From: Rhodovulum kholense
Lineage (GTDB): Bacteria > Pseudomonadota > Alphaproteobacteria > Rhodobacterales > Rhodobacteraceae
NCBI RefSeq assembly: GCF_003053725.1
Contig: NZ_QAYC01000001.1
Span: 310,001-374,000 of the forward strand
DNA length: 64,000 nt
Direction of reading: 5' to 3'
The position numbers and the translations under genes were made by a program. Position 1 is the stretch's first letter, and the number at the start of each line of letters is the position of its first letter. Below, piece after piece: positions 34,945 through 44,559 of the stretch. The notes below the pieces were generated by a model. It was not told where the DNA came from. It searched no databases and saw only the letters and a list, made by a program, of their open reading frames with translations.

Positions 34945-35067
34945 GCCGGTGCTCTAAGCCGCCCGGCCGGAGGGGAAAAGGACGAAATGAAGGGGGAGGG
35001 GGCGGCCTTGGGGCGGATGCCGGGCTTGCGGGACGGTCGGTCCGGAGGCGGCCGAAAGCGCGCCGCT

Positions 35068-35090
35068 CCGGGGCCTCGGCGAGGCCCCGG
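35068..35090. terminator. Hairpin terminator downstream of the cytochrome b561 gene
   Basis: Perfect 10-bp stem CCGGGGCCTC / GAGGCCCCGG with a three-base loop, 15 bases after the b561 stop on the minus strand. No T-run follows, as is common in GC-rich alphaproteobacteria. Confidence 0.6.
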
Positions 35091-35105
35091 GCGCGTAGCT
35101 GTCGT

Positions 35106-35717
35106 TCAGAGATCCTTGCGGACGGTCTTCTTGCCGGTGATCATGGGCGTCACCAGGTTTTCGCCCTTCCACTTGGAATAGAAGGCGATGGCCGCGACGT
35201 GCAGCGCCACGAGACCCAGCACCACCCAGCCCATCTGGACGTGGAATTTCAGCGCGGCTCGGGTGGTTTCGGAACCGACGTATTTCGCCAGCGGCCCGAC
35301 ATTGATGTAGTCGTCGGGGTCGACGAAAAGGCCCGATCCGGCCTGCAGCAGCAGCGCGCCCAGCAGGATGAAGACGAAGAGCCCGCCCACCGGGTTGTGC
35401 CCCGGCCAGTAGGAGGGTTTCCGGCGGAACATCCCGAAGACGTATTTCAGGATGGAGAAGGGACCGTAGGCGAAGCTAGAGAACCGGGCATGCTCGGGGC
35501 CCCAGAGGCCCCAGAGCAGCCGGAAGGCCAGAAGGCCAAGCACCGCATAGCCGAACCAGAAATGCAGGGTCATCTGGTCGGGGCCGAAATGCCCCAGGCC
35601 CCAGGCCGCGACGACCGAAATCGTCAAGGCCCATTTGAAGAGGCGCAGGAGCGGATCCCAGATCCGGACGGTTTGCAGGGTTTCGGTGTCGCCAGGGGCG
35701 GGGCTTGTATCCTTCAT
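35106..35717 (-). CDS. Cytochrome b561-family membrane protein
   Basis: 203 residues with four hydrophobic helices of the di-haem cytochrome b (Ni-Fe hydrogenase b-type/b561) family: RLFKWALTISVVAAWGLGHF, MTLHFWFGYAVLGLLAFRLL with GLWGPEHARF, HNPVGGLFVFILLGALLLQA and KFHVQMGWVVLGLVALHVAA. Histidines in helices 2, 3 and 4 would bind haem. It passes electrons between quinone pool and periplasmic proteins; the gene 21 bases upstream is cytochrome c', a probable partner. Confidence 0.87.
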   Translation of the reverse strand: MKDTSPAPGDTETLQTVRIWDPLLRLFKWALTISVVAAWGLGHFGPDQMTLHFWFGYAVLGLLAFRLLWGLWGPEHARFSSFAYGPFSILKYVFGMFRRKPSYWPGHNPVGGLFVFILLGALLLQAGSGLFVDPDDYINVGPLAKYVGSETTRAALKFHVQMGWVVLGLVALHVAAIAFYSKWKGENLVTPMITGKKTVRKDL

Positions 35718-35738
35718 GGTGCGATCCTCAGGTCAGTC

Positions 35739-36194
35739 TCAGTGCTTGGCGCGGTACGTGTCGTGGCAGCCCTTGCAGGTGCCGCCGACCTGCTGGACGC
35801 CCTTGGCCAGCTCACCCTTGTCGAGACCGGCAACCTCGTTGAGGTTTTCGACCGCCTTCACGAAGGCCATGCCTTTTTCCTGAACGCCGGCCATGTCTTC
35901 CCAGATCTTCGGCAGCGCATCGGTGCGGCCGGGCATGTCGGCATTCGAGGTGCCGGGCATGTAGAGATGGCCGACATTGTAGCGGGTGAGGGTCAGCATG
36001 TTGTCGGCCGCGGTCTGCGCCTTGGCCCCGTCATAGTCGGTCTCGCCTTTGACCATCGACACGAGGGTGCCCATGTTGGCGCCGAGCAGACTGTAATAGC
36101 CTTGGCGGGCCTCGACGACGTCGTCCTTCACGTCGGCAGCCGAGGCCGCCAGCGGCAGCGCGGCCAGAGCAGCGGTCAGAAGAATCTTGTGCAT
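35739..36194 (-). CDS. cycP: Cytochrome c'
   Basis: 151 residues with a Sec signal peptide (LAALPLAASA, cut near residue 20) and a single haem site at the C-terminus: Cys140-Lys-Gly-Cys143-His144. Four-helix periplasmic cytochrome c' proteins bind NO and CO and are thought to relieve nitrosative stress. The ATG at 36194 has a GGAGACC ribosome site. Likely cotranscribed with the b561 gene. Confidence 0.9.
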   Translation of the reverse strand: MHKILLTAALAALPLAASAADVKDDVVEARQGYYSLLGANMGTLVSMVKGETDYDGAKAQTAADNMLTLTRYNVGHLYMPGTSNADMPGRTDALPKIWEDMAGVQEKGMAFVKAVENLNEVAGLDKGELAKGVQQVGGTCKGCHDTYRAKH

Positions 36195-36295
36195 TGCAGG
36201 TCTCCGTCCTGGGTTGCGGGTTTGGCTCATGTTCGCGCGCCGGTCTCTATAACGTGGACCGGCGGAATTTCCGTTGCCAAAACCACGTCATTTTT

Positions 36296-36310
36296 CACAG
36301 AGGATCTGTG
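36296..36310. promoter_or_regulatory. Inverted repeat upstream of cytochrome c'
   Basis: CACAGA-GGA-TCTGTG, six-base arms with a three-base spacer, 102 bases before the cycP start. It lies just inside the 3'-flanking sequence of the amidotransferase gene. Possible operator; no family assigned. Confidence 0.3.
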
Positions 36311-36344
36311 CCCGAATGCGGTATTGCGGTGTCCGTCCCAGAAC

Positions 36345-37190
36345 CTATATCTTCAAGTTGTCTTTATCCGCGCGAGGCCTGTCCCGCGATGCCCGGTCGG
36401 GGGTGCCCTGCCCATCGCCGTCCTGCCCATCGCCGCCCGGACCGGCCCGGTCGAGCCTTGCCTGTTCCAGAAACCTGTCGACGGCCTTCCATTGGCCGCG
36501 GGCGTTGCGCATCGCCGACGCGGCCGCGACCAGGGCCGCGAAGATCGCGCGCTGGCGGCGGGCATAGAACAGATGTTCGGGATGCCACTGGACCCCCAGG
36601 GCAAAGGGATCGCGGCGCCGCTCGACCGCCTGGATCATGCCGCCCCGGTCGCGCGCCGCGACCTCGAGATGTTCGCCGAGCCGCGCCACGGCCTGGGAAT
36701 GCAGCGCATTGACCCGCATCGGGCGGGGGCCTGCGATCTCGGCCAGCCGGGTTCCGGGCGTCACCGTGACCGCCTTGCGCGGCAGGATGGTCCAGACCCG
36801 TTTCGAGGCGGTATAGGTGCCGTAGGCGTCCTGATCGAGCGTGCCCCCCAGCGCCACGTTCAGCATCTGCGCGCCCCGGCAGATCCCCAGAACCGGCTTG
36901 CCACGGGCGATGGCGGCCTCGACCAGACGCCGTTCCAGCGCGTCCCGCTCCGGGTCGAGCCGGGCCGAGGCCACCAGCTGCATGCCGTAAAGATCGGGCG
37001 AGATGTCGTCGCCCCCGCCGATGATCAGCCCGTCGACCCCGTCGATATCGGCACTGCGCCCGGTGCCCCAGCGGACCCCGCGCCCGCCCGCAAGCCAGAG
37101 GTTGAAGGCCACCAGCGGGAACACGCGCCATCCCGAGCGGGACGAGGTGGTCACCGCGATCAGCGGCCGGTCGTGGCGTCCGAACCGCAT
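36345..37190 (-). CDS. Class I glutamine amidotransferase-like gamma-glutamyl hydrolase (peptidase C26/PuuD-like)
   Basis: 281 residues from the ATG at 37190. Catalytic Cys104 in VLGICRGAQMLNVALGG, and His203 with Glu205 in GVQWHPEHLF; the N-terminal IGGGDDISPDLYG is typical of PuuD-type hydrolases that split gamma-glutamyl amides. The C-terminal 30 residues are a charged, low-complexity tail. It overlaps the amidoligase gene by 31 bases; the pair likely makes and breaks the same kind of gamma-glutamyl bond. Confidence 0.85.
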   Translation of the reverse strand: MRFGRHDRPLIAVTTSSRSGWRVFPLVAFNLWLAGGRGVRWGTGRSADIDGVDGLIIGGGDDISPDLYGMQLVASARLDPERDALERRLVEAAIARGKPVLGICRGAQMLNVALGGTLDQDAYGTYTASKRVWTILPRKAVTVTPGTRLAEIAGPRPMRVNALHSQAVARLGEHLEVAARDRGGMIQAVERRRDPFALGVQWHPEHLFYARRQRAIFAALVAAASAMRNARGQWKAVDRFLEQARLDRAGPGGDGQDGDGQGTPDRASRDRPRADKDNLKI

Positions 37191-38179
37191 GTGCCGTCCC
37201 AAAGCTCCAGCCCGCAGAGAACCCGGTCGAGATGGTCGAACCAGTCCGACCGGGTGGTGGTCAGCGCCGCCCGGTAGTCAAGCCAGTCGGCAGCGAGCCC
37301 CTCCAGCGCGGCGGTGTCGGCGGCCAGCCGCTCGACCATCACCCAGCGGTTCCATTCATAGGCCAGCCGCCAGCCGGGCTCGTCGATCCGGCAATCGGGC
37401 AGGCGGTAATGGAAGGTGGGCCGCGCCCCGACCGCGTCGGCGGAGGGGCCAAGCGCCTGGGCCACCCGGTCGCCCGCGAGATGGGCAAGGCAGGGCAGCA
37501 TGTCGAGCCCGCGGTTGCGGGTGGGCGTTTCGGCCAGATAGGCCTCGACGAAGTCGTCCCGCGACCAGCCGCGCCCGGCCGCGGCCAGCCGGTCGACGAA
37601 GCTGCGCGGATAGGGGTCGACAAAGGGCAGAAGCCGCCGCGACGGGTCGATCGGGTCGGCCTTGCGCAGCCAGTCCTCGATCAGCGCGAAGGCGCGCACG
37701 ACGGGCACCAGATCGGCGGCCTCGGGGCCGGCGATCTCGGGGTTCAGATGCAGCCCGAACCCGAGAAACATCCCCTCGCGGCTGCCCTGCGCCCCCGCCG
37801 CCCGCAAGGCCCCGCGCAGCCGGTCCGCCTCGGGCAGCTGGTCGGGGGACAAAGGCGGGGTCACCACCTCGACGGGCACGACGGCGCGGCCGAGCTGCAG
37901 TCCCAGATCGGCCAGCGCGCTGCCGGCCTTGTCGCGGAAGGCGGTATCGAGGCAGATCGAGACGACGCCAAGCTCGGGCGTCTCGACCTCCAGATCGAAG
38001 GCGGCGATCTCGCGCACCGTGCCGCCCAGCGTCCGCGCCACCACCTCGGCGGCCTCGGCCTCGGTCAGACCGCCGAACTCGATCTCGATGCCGGCCCGCC
38101 GCATCTGCCCGGCACGGGTCTCGCGCGGGCAGAGCGGCAGGAACCTGTCGCGTGGCAAAAGCTGGGTAATACCGTCCAT
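37160..38179 (-). CDS. Putative amidoligase (COOH-NH2 ligase) family protein
   Basis: 339 residues matching the amidoligase_2 family: MRRAGIEIEFGGLTEAEAAE (the conserved G-x-E-x-E-F strand), VPVEVVTPPLSPDQL, FGLHLNPEI and a late FHYRLPDCRIDEPGW with RLAYEWNRWVMVERLA. Such ATP-dependent ligases form amide bonds between a carboxylate and an amine; paired with a gamma-glutamyl hydrolase gene, as here, they are predicted to handle small peptides or polyamine conjugates. The real substrate is unknown. Confidence 0.8.
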   Translation of the reverse strand: MDGITQLLPRDRFLPLCPRETRAGQMRRAGIEIEFGGLTEAEAAEVVARTLGGTVREIAAFDLEVETPELGVVSICLDTAFRDKAGSALADLGLQLGRAVVPVEVVTPPLSPDQLPEADRLRGALRAAGAQGSREGMFLGFGLHLNPEIAGPEAADLVPVVRAFALIEDWLRKADPIDPSRRLLPFVDPYPRSFVDRLAAAGRGWSRDDFVEAYLAETPTRNRGLDMLPCLAHLAGDRVAQALGPSADAVGARPTFHYRLPDCRIDEPGWRLAYEWNRWVMVERLAADTAALEGLAADWLDYRAALTTTRSDWFDHLDRVLCGLELWDGTCGSDATTGR

Positions 38180-38220
38180 AACTGCCTTTCGGTGTCGGCC
38201 GACGTGCCGGGCACCCCGGA

Positions 38221-38338
38221 TCGAGCCCCCGACGCGCAGGTCGCGTCAGATCAAGCCCCGACGCGCAGGTCGCGTCAGATCAAGCCCCGACGCGCCCGGC
38301 GTGTCACACAAAGCCTGGACGCGCCCGGTGGGTCACAT
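38221..38338. repeat. Four degenerate 29-30-bp tandem repeats with internal hairpins
   Basis: Units of the form TCAAGCCCCGACGCGCAGG then TCGCGTCAGA begin near 38221, 38251, 38280 and 38310. The first two are almost identical; the last two diverge. Each good copy carries the inverted repeat GACGCG-CAGGT-CGCGTC. They lie between the 3' end of erpA and the amidoligase start, so they may act as multiple terminators or as a slippage product. Confidence 0.7.
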
Positions 38339-38662
38339 CGAGAACGAGGTGCCGCAGCCGCAGGAGCTGGTTGCGTTCGGATTGTCGATCACGAACTTGG
38401 CGCCGATCAGCTCGCGGGTAAAGTCGATTGTCGCATTCTGCAGGAAGGGCAGCGATACCGAATCGACCACGACCTTCTCGCCCGCGCCCTCCAGCACCAG
38501 GTCGTCCTCGGCGGGCGCATCCAGCGTGATTGAATATTGGAAACCCGAACAGCCGCCCCCCTCGACGGCGATCCGGAGCGCCTTGCCCTGTCTGGCGGCG
38601 CCGATTTCGGACAGGCGCGCATAGGCGCGCTCGGTAACCGTGGGCGGAAGCGTCAGGTCCAT
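38333..38662 (-). CDS. erpA: Iron-sulfur cluster insertion protein ErpA (A-type carrier)
   Basis: 109 residues, standard HesB/IscA length. The three cluster cysteines are Cys38 (GGGCSGFQY), Cys101 and Cys103 (SSCGCGTSFSM). Transfers Fe-S clusters to apoproteins in the cytoplasm. Divergent from dgt with an 81-base spacer, an arrangement common in alphaproteobacteria. Confidence 0.92.
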   Translation of the reverse strand: MDLTLPPTVTERAYARLSEIGAARQGKALRIAVEGGGCSGFQYSITLDAPAEDDLVLEGAGEKVVVDSVSLPFLQNATIDFTRELIGAKFVIDNPNATSSCGCGTSFSM

Positions 38663-38743
38663 CTTGCGCGAATTCCCTCATGTCAATTCCGGTCCCCAGT
38701 GAATATATGACCCCACCTGACGGGAACAAGCGACGGAGCAGAC

Positions 38744-39931
38744 ATGCTGGCGCCTTTTGCATGCAGACCTTCCGAAAGCCGCGGCCGGCTTTCCCCCGAG
38801 GAGGAAAGCGCCTTCCGGTCCTGCTTTCAGCGCGACCGCGACCGGATCATCCATTGTTCCGCCTTCCGGCGGCTGATGCACAAGACCCAGGTTTTCGTGG
38901 TCCATGAGGGCGACAGCTTCCGCACCCGGCTGACCCATACGATCGAGGTCGGGCAGGTGGCGCGGACCATGGCGAACGCGCTGGGGCTGAACGTGGAACT
39001 GGCCGAGGCGGTGGCGCTGGCCCACGATCTGGGCCACCCCCCCTTCGGCCATACCGGAGAGGACGCGCTGGCCGCGCTGATGGCGCCCTATGGCGGCTTC
39101 GATCACAATGCGCAGGCGATCCGGATCGTGACCCGGCTGGAACGGCATTACGCCGATTTCGACGGGCTGAACCTGACCTGGGAGACGCTGGAAGGCATCG
39201 CCAAGCATAACGGGCCGGTGCCGCGCCCGCTGCCCTATGCGCTGGCCGAGTACGACGCGCGCCACGATCTGGAGCTTTACACCCATGCCGGCGCCGAGGC
39301 CCAGGTCGCGGCCATTGCCGACGATGTGGCCTATAACAACCACGACCTGCATGACGGGTTGCGGGCGGGGCTGTTCACCGAGGAGGAACTGGCCGGGCTG
39401 CCGATCCTCGAAGACTGCTTCGCCGAGGTCGACGCGGCCTATCCCGCGCTCGACCCCAAGCGGCGGCGGCACGAGGCGTTGCGCCGCTTCTTCGGGGTGC
39501 TGGTGACCGATGTGATCGAGGGCGCGCGGGCGACGCTGGCCGAGGCCCGGCCCGGCTCGGCCGCCGAGGTGCGCGCGCTGGGGCGTCCGGTGATCGGCTT
39601 CTCGCCCGCGCTTTTCGCCGCGCTGCGCGAGATCCGCACCTTCCTGTTCCACCGCATGTACCGCGCGCCCTCGGTGGTGAAGATGCGGGCCGATGTCACG
39701 AAGATCGTGCAGGACCTCTTTCCGCTCTATCTGGGCGATCCGGCGCTCCTGCCCGCCAAATGGCGCGAGGATGTGGCCGCCGCGCCCGACGAGACCGCGC
39801 TTGCCCGGATCGTGGCCGATTACATCGCGGGCATGACCGACCGTTTCGCGATCGGGGAACATGCGCGGCTGATCGGCCCGAACGGCCTCACCCCTTCGGC
39901 GCAGGGCGGCCCGGGCGGCTCGGCCCGTTGA
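38744..39931 (+). CDS. dgt: Deoxyguanosinetriphosphate triphosphohydrolase-like protein
   Basis: 395-residue HD-domain enzyme that removes triphosphate from dNTPs. Metal residues His65 ([10 protein letters not shown]), His94-Asp95 ([17 protein letters not shown]) and the later Asp in [17 protein letters not shown]. The start [20 protein letters not shown] and [12 protein letters not shown] are the usual bacterial form. Followed 50 bases later by argS. Confidence 0.92.
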   Translation: MLAPFACRPSESRGRLSPEEESAFRSCFQRDRDRIIHCSAFRRLMHKTQVFVVHEGDSFRTRLTHTIEVGQVARTMANALGLNVELAEAVALAHDLGHPPFGHTGEDALAALMAPYGGFDHNAQAIRIVTRLERHYADFDGLNLTWETLEGIAKHNGPVPRPLPYALAEYDARHDLELYTHAGAEAQVAAIADDVAYNNHDLHDGLRAGLFTEEELAGLPILEDCFAEVDAAYPALDPKRRRHEALRRFFGVLVTDVIEGARATLAEARPGSAAEVRALGRPVIGFSPALFAALREIRTFLFHRMYRAPSVVKMRADVTKIVQDLFPLYLGDPALLPAKWREDVAAAPDETALARIVADYIAGMTDRFAIGEHARLIGPNGLTPSAQGGPGGSAR

Positions 39932-39981
39932 CCCCGCGCGCGTCCGTGATAAACCGCTCGCCAGCCGGAAAGGGACCGACC

Positions 39982-41727
39982 ATGAACCTCTTCAACGATC
40001 TGCGCGCGCTGGTGATCGACTGTCTGGACGCGATGGCCGCCGCGGGCGAGCTGCCTGCGGGGCTCGACACCTCCAACGTCGCGGTCGAACCGCCGCGCGA
40101 TGCCGCCCATGGCGACATGGCCACCAATGCCGCGATGGTGCTGGCCAAGCCCGCCGGACAGAAGCCGCGCGACATCGCCGAGAAACTGGCCGCGCGGCTG
40201 GCCGCCGATCCGCGCATCGCCACCGCCGAGGTGGCGGGCCCGGGGTTCCTGAACCTGCGGCTTGCGCCCGCGGTCTGGCAGGGGCTGGTCGCGACGGTGC
40301 TGGGGCAGGGGGCCGATTTCGGCCGTTCGGACATCGGTCAGCGCCAGAAGGTCAATGTCGAATTCGTCTCGGCCAACCCCACCGGCCCGATGCATGTGGG
40401 CCATGTCCGGGGCGCCGTGGTGGGCGATGCGCTGGCGAGCCTGCTCGACTTTGCCGGCTGGGACGTGACCCGCGAATACTACATCAACGACGGCGGCGCG
40501 CAGGTCGACGTGCTGGCCCGCTCGGCCTATGAGCGGTACCGCGAGGCCAACGGGCTGGAACCCGAGATCCGCGAGGGGCTGTATCCGGGCGACTACCTGA
40601 TCCCGGTCGGCGCGGCGCTGAAGGAAAAATACGGGGCGAGCCTTCTCGACAAGGGCGAAGAGCACTGGCTGGCCGAGATCCGCGAGTTTGCCACCGACAT
40701 GATGATGGACATGATCCGCGAGGATCTGGCGGCCCTCGGCGTCACGATGGATGTCTTCTCGTCGGAAAAGGCGCTTTACGGCACCGGCAAGATCGAGGCG
40801 GCGCTGGACCGGCTGAAAGGCATGGGCCTGATCTACGAGGGCGTTCTGGAACCGCCGAAGGGCAAGACCCCCGAAGACTGGGAACCGCGCGAACAGACGC
40901 TGTTCCGCTCGACCGCCCATGGCGACGACGTCGACCGTCCGGTGATGAAATCGGACGGGTCTTGGACCTATTTCGCCCCCGACATCGCCTATCACTTCGA
41001 CAAGGTCGAGCGCGGCTTCGACCAGCTGATCGACATCTTCGGCGCCGATCATGGCGGCTATGTCAAGCGGATGAAGGCCGCCGTCGCGGCGCTGTCCGGG
41101 GGCCGGGTGCCGCTCGACATCAAGCTGATCCAGCTGGTCAAGCTCTGGAAGAACGGCGAGCCCTTCAAGATGTCCAAGCGCGCGGGCACCTATGTGACGC
41201 TGCGCGATGTGGTCGAGCAGGTGGGCCGCGACGTGACCCGCTTCGTCATGCTGACCCGCAAGAACGACGCGCCGCTGGATTTCGATTTCGACAAGGTGCT
41301 GGAACAGTCCAAGGACAACCCGGTCTTCTATGTGCAATACGCCCATGCCCGGGTGTGTTCGGTGCTGCGCAAGGCCGCCGAGGCGGGCATCGCCGCCGAT
41401 GACGCGACGCTGGCTGCGGCTGACCTCACGAAGCTCGACCACGAGGCCGAGATCGCGGTGGCGAAGAAACTTGCGGAATGGCCGCGCCTGATCGAGATCG
41501 CCGCGCGCACCAACGAACCGCACCGGGTCGCCTTTTATCTGTACGAACTGGCCTCGGATCTGCACGCGCTCTGGAACCGGGGCAACGAACTGCCCGAATT
41601 GCGCTTCCTGCAGGAGGGCGACGCGGCCACAAGTCAAGCCAAAATCGCGCTGGCCCGATCCGTGGCCGTTGTCATTTCCGCCGGTCTTGGTATTCTTGGC
41701 GTTACTCCGGTCGAGGAAATGCGCTGA
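39982..41727 (+). CDS. argS: Arginyl-tRNA synthetase
   Basis: 581-residue class I synthetase charging tRNA-Arg. HIGH-type motif HVGH (residues 138-141, in [20 protein letters not shown]) and the [13 protein letters not shown] loop; N-terminal Add1 domain and the C-terminal helical anticodon-binding domain ending GVTPVEEM. The ATG at 39982 follows GGAAAGGGA. Genes downstream (SPOR, nagZ, scpA, scpB) form a tight operon. Confidence 0.95.
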   Translation: MNLFNDLRALVIDCLDAMAAAGELPAGLDTSNVAVEPPRDAAHGDMATNAAMVLAKPAGQKPRDIAEKLAARLAADPRIATAEVAGPGFLNLRLAPAVWQGLVATVLGQGADFGRSDIGQRQKVNVEFVSANPTGPMHVGHVRGAVVGDALASLLDFAGWDVTREYYINDGGAQVDVLARSAYERYREANGLEPEIREGLYPGDYLIPVGAALKEKYGASLLDKGEEHWLAEIREFATDMMMDMIREDLAALGVTMDVFSSEKALYGTGKIEAALDRLKGMGLIYEGVLEPPKGKTPEDWEPREQTLFRSTAHGDDVDRPVMKSDGSWTYFAPDIAYHFDKVERGFDQLIDIFGADHGGYVKRMKAAVAALSGGRVPLDIKLIQLVKLWKNGEPFKMSKRAGTYVTLRDVVEQVGRDVTRFVMLTRKNDAPLDFDFDKVLEQSKDNPVFYVQYAHARVCSVLRKAAEAGIAADDATLAAADLTKLDHEAEIAVAKKLAEWPRLIEIAARTNEPHRVAFYLYELASDLHALWNRGNELPELRFLQEGDAATSQAKIALARSVAVVISAGLGILGVTPVEEMR

Positions 41728-41808
41728 AAAACAAGGCGCAATCCGTCCGGAGCGGCACAGGCAAGAACACCAACCGGGCAGCCAAGCGCGCCTGGAAACG
41801 AGGCGGCA

Positions 41809-42759
41809 ATGGCGGAAATCGATTTCAACGCAATGCGCGGGTCGGGGGGGCATGATGTCCCGCCCTCTCCGAAAACGATGCTGAACTGGGCCGGCGGTCT
41901 CGTCTCGCTGACCCTGATGGCGGGGCTTGTGACCTGGGGCTACCAGGTCGTCATGCGCGATGTCAGCGGGGTGCCGGTGATCCGCGCCCTCGAAGGGCCG
42001 ATGCGGATCGCGCCCGACGATCCGGGCGGGCGCCAGGCCGAACATCAGGGCCTTGCGGTCAACCGCGTCGCGGCCCTGGGCGAGGCCGGGCCTCCGGCCG
42101 ACATGCTGCAACTGGCCCCGGCGCCGGTCGATCTGGCGGGCGACGACCGCCCGGTGATCGCGCCGCCCCCCGCCGAGGCGGCCGCCTATGGCGCAGCGGA
42201 CGAGACCGCGCCGATCCTGGCTGCGGTCGGGGGGGCTGCGATGCCGGTGCCCGATGCCGATGGCGGCGCGCTCTTCGAGGGCGACGACCTGTCCGCCGCG
42301 GCCGACCCCGAAGCTCTGGCCGGGGACGATGTCGAGGGCGCCACCGAGGCCGCGCTGCCGCTGCCCGCGGGGGCGCTGCGCCAGTCGCCGCGCCCGAGAA
42401 TCCGCCCGCAGGAGGACTTCGCCGCCCGTGCCGCCATTGCCGCCGCCCGGGCCGCGATGACCGCACCGGTCGCGACCGAGGTCGCCGCCGACAGCGTCGC
42501 CGTCGGGACCGCCCTGGTCCAGCTGGGCGCCTTTGACAGCGGCGACGAGGCGCGCGCGGTCTGGGACAGCCTTGCGAGCCAGCGCCGGTTCGCGGGCTTC
42601 TTCACCGACAAGACCCGGGTGATCCAGACCGTCGACCGCGGCGGCAAGACCTTCTTCCGGCTGCGCGCCTCGGGCTTTGCCGACATGGCGGCCGCCCGGC
42701 GGTTCTGCGCGGCGGTCTCGGCCGAGGGGGCGGATTGCATCCCGGTGGTGGCCCGGTGA
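41809..42759 (+). CDS. SPOR domain-containing membrane protein
   Basis: 316 residues: a cytoplasmic start, one membrane helix around residues 25-45 (LNWAGGLVSLTLMAGLVTWG), a long Ala/Pro/acidic linker, and a C-terminal SPOR domain from about residue 240 (ALVQLGAFDSGDEARAVWDS and VDRGGKTFFRLRASGFADM). SPOR domains bind denuded peptidoglycan at division sites. Overlaps nagZ by three bases and belongs to a conserved argS-SPOR-nagZ-scpAB block. Confidence 0.88.
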   Translation: MAEIDFNAMRGSGGHDVPPSPKTMLNWAGGLVSLTLMAGLVTWGYQVVMRDVSGVPVIRALEGPMRIAPDDPGGRQAEHQGLAVNRVAALGEAGPPADMLQLAPAPVDLAGDDRPVIAPPPAEAAAYGAADETAPILAAVGGAAMPVPDADGGALFEGDDLSAAADPEALAGDDVEGATEAALPLPAGALRQSPRPRIRPQEDFAARAAIAAARAAMTAPVATEVAADSVAVGTALVQLGAFDSGDEARAVWDSLASQRRFAGFFTDKTRVIQTVDRGGKTFFRLRASGFADMAAARRFCAAVSAEGADCIPVVAR

Positions 42760-43772
42760 GCAACGGCGTCGGGGCCTTCATCGCCGGATGTTCCGGACCC
42801 GTCCTGACGCCGACCGAACGGGCGTTCTTTGCCCGGACCCGGCCCTTCGGGTTCATCCTCTTTGCCCGCAATATCGAAGAGCCCGAGCAGGTCCGCAGCC
42901 TGACCCGCGACCTGCGGCAGGCGGTGGGCCGCAAGGCGCCGATCCTGATCGACCAGGAAGGCGGCCGGGTGCAGCGCCTGCGCCCGCCCCATTGGCGCCC
43001 CTGGGCGCCCGCGCTTGATCAGATCACTGTCGCGGGTCCGGCCCATGCGGCGCGGTCGATGTATCTGCGCGCGCGGTTGATCGCCTTCGAGCTGTCGATG
43101 CTGGGCATCGACGTCGACTGCGCCCCGGTCGCCGACATCGCCCGGCCCGAAACCCATGAGATCCTGAAGAACCGCTGTTACGGGACCGAGCCCAAAGCGG
43201 TGATCGCCTGCGCCAAGGCGACGGCAGAGGGGCTGCTGGAAGGCGGCGTGCTGCCCGTGATCAAGCATATCCCCGGCCATGGCCGCGCCACCGCCGACAG
43301 CCATCTGCACCTGCCGCGGGTGAAGGCCAACTGGACCGCGCTGGAAGTGACCGATTTCGCCGTCTTCCAGGCGCTCGCGGGGATGCCGATGGCAATGACC
43401 GCCCATGTGGTCTATGACGCCATCGACCCCGATCTGCCCGCCACGATCTCGCCCAAGGCCATCGCGATGATCCGGCGCGGCATCGGCTTCGGCGGCTTCC
43501 TGATGTCGGACGACGTGTCGATGAAGGCGCTGAGTGGCACCATCGCCGAACGGTCCCGCGCTTCGATCCAGGCGGGCTGCGATGCGGTTCTGCACTGCAA
43601 TGGCGACATGGCCGAGATGGAAGAGGTGGCCGAAGCCAGCGGCACGCTGACGGGCGCCGCCGCCGACCGCGCAGCCCGCGCGCTGGCCCGCCGCCGCCCG
43701 CCCCAGCCGATCGACGTGACGGCCGTCGCGAGCGAGCTTTACGGACTTCTGGAGAAGGCCGCCCATGGCTGA
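42756..43772 (+). CDS. nagZ: Beta-N-acetylhexosaminidase NagZ
   Basis: 338 residues of glycoside hydrolase family 3 that remove GlcNAc from peptidoglycan fragments during wall recycling. Start is a GTG overlapping the SPOR stop (GTGA). Motifs: PILIDQEGGRVQRLRPPHW, IKHIPGHGRATADSHLHLPR with the catalytic His-Asp dyad elements, and the nucleophile Asp in GFLMSDDVSMKALSG. Cytoplasmic, no signal peptide. Overlaps scpA by eight bases. Confidence 0.93.
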   Translation: MSNGVGAFIAGCSGPVLTPTERAFFARTRPFGFILFARNIEEPEQVRSLTRDLRQAVGRKAPILIDQEGGRVQRLRPPHWRPWAPALDQITVAGPAHAARSMYLRARLIAFELSMLGIDVDCAPVADIARPETHEILKNRCYGTEPKAVIACAKATAEGLLEGGVLPVIKHIPGHGRATADSHLHLPRVKANWTALEVTDFAVFQALAGMPMAMTAHVVYDAIDPDLPATISPKAIAMIRRGIGFGGFLMSDDVSMKALSGTIAERSRASIQAGCDAVLHCNGDMAEMEEVAEASGTLTGAAADRAARALARRRPPQPIDVTAVASELYGLLEKAAHG

Positions 43773-44559
43773 GGGCCATGATCGCGAAACCGCCGACACG
43801 CCCGACGCCATCGCCGCGCGGCAGGCCGCCGAGGCGCTGATCGTCGATGTCGACGGCTTCGAGGGGCCGCTCGACATGCTGCTGATGCTGGCCCGGACGC
43901 AGAAGGTGGATCTGCGAAAGATTTCCGTCCTGCATCTGGCCGAACAGTATCTGGCCTTTGTCGAGACCGCCAAGAGCCTGAGGATCGAACTCGCCGCCGA
44001 TTATCTGGTGATGGCGGCCTGGCTGGCCTTCCTGAAATCCCGGCTGCTGCTGCCGCCCGACCCGACCGAGGACGGCCCCTCGGCCGAGGATCTGGCCGCC
44101 CACCTGGCCTTCCAGCTGGAACGGCTCGAGGCGATGCGGGGCGTCGCCGCCCGGCTGATGGCGCGCGACCGGAAGGGGCGCGACTTCTTCGGGCGCGGCA
44201 TTCCCGAAGGGGTGGAACGGGTGCGGCGGGTGCAATACACTGCGACGCTGCTGGATCTGATGCAGGCCTATGCCCGGATCCGCACCAAGGACGACTTCCG
44301 GCCCTATGTGATGGACCGGGACGCGATCTACACCATGGAAGAGGCGCTGGAACGGATGCGGGGGCTGATCGGCTATGCGGGCGACTGGGTGGACCTTGTC
44401 ACCTGGCTGCCGGAAGGCTGGCACGCCGATCCCGCCCGCCGCCGGTCGGCCACCGCCGCGCATTTCGCGGCCTCGCTCGAACTGGTCAAGCAGGGCCAGC
44501 TGGAACTGCGCCAGTCGGGCACCTTCGAGCCGATCCAGATCCGCCGGAAACCGCACTGA
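43765..44559 (+). CDS. scpA: Segregation and condensation protein A
   Basis: 264-residue kleisin of the Smc-ScpAB chromosome condensation complex. N-terminal Smc-binding motif VDGFEGPLDMLLMLARTQKV, KSRLLLPPD region, and a C-terminal winged helix (ATAAHFAASLELVKQGQLEL). It overlaps nagZ upstream and scpB by one base downstream, so the partners are translationally coupled. Confidence 0.93.
   Translation: MAEGHDRETADTPDAIAARQAAEALIVDVDGFEGPLDMLLMLARTQKVDLRKISVLHLAEQYLAFVETAKSLRIELAADYLVMAAWLAFLKSRLLLPPDPTEDGPSAEDLAAHLAFQLERLEAMRGVAARLMARDRKGRDFFGRGIPEGVERVRRVQYTATLLDLMQAYARIRTKDDFRPYVMDRDAIYTMEEALERMRGLIGYAGDWVDLVTWLPEGWHADPARRRSATAAHFAASLELVKQGQLELRQSGTFEPIQIRRKPH

Noticed and set aside
38221-38338. 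CRISPR array
   Set aside because: The 29-30-bp units are contiguous with no unique spacers, and no cas gene is near.
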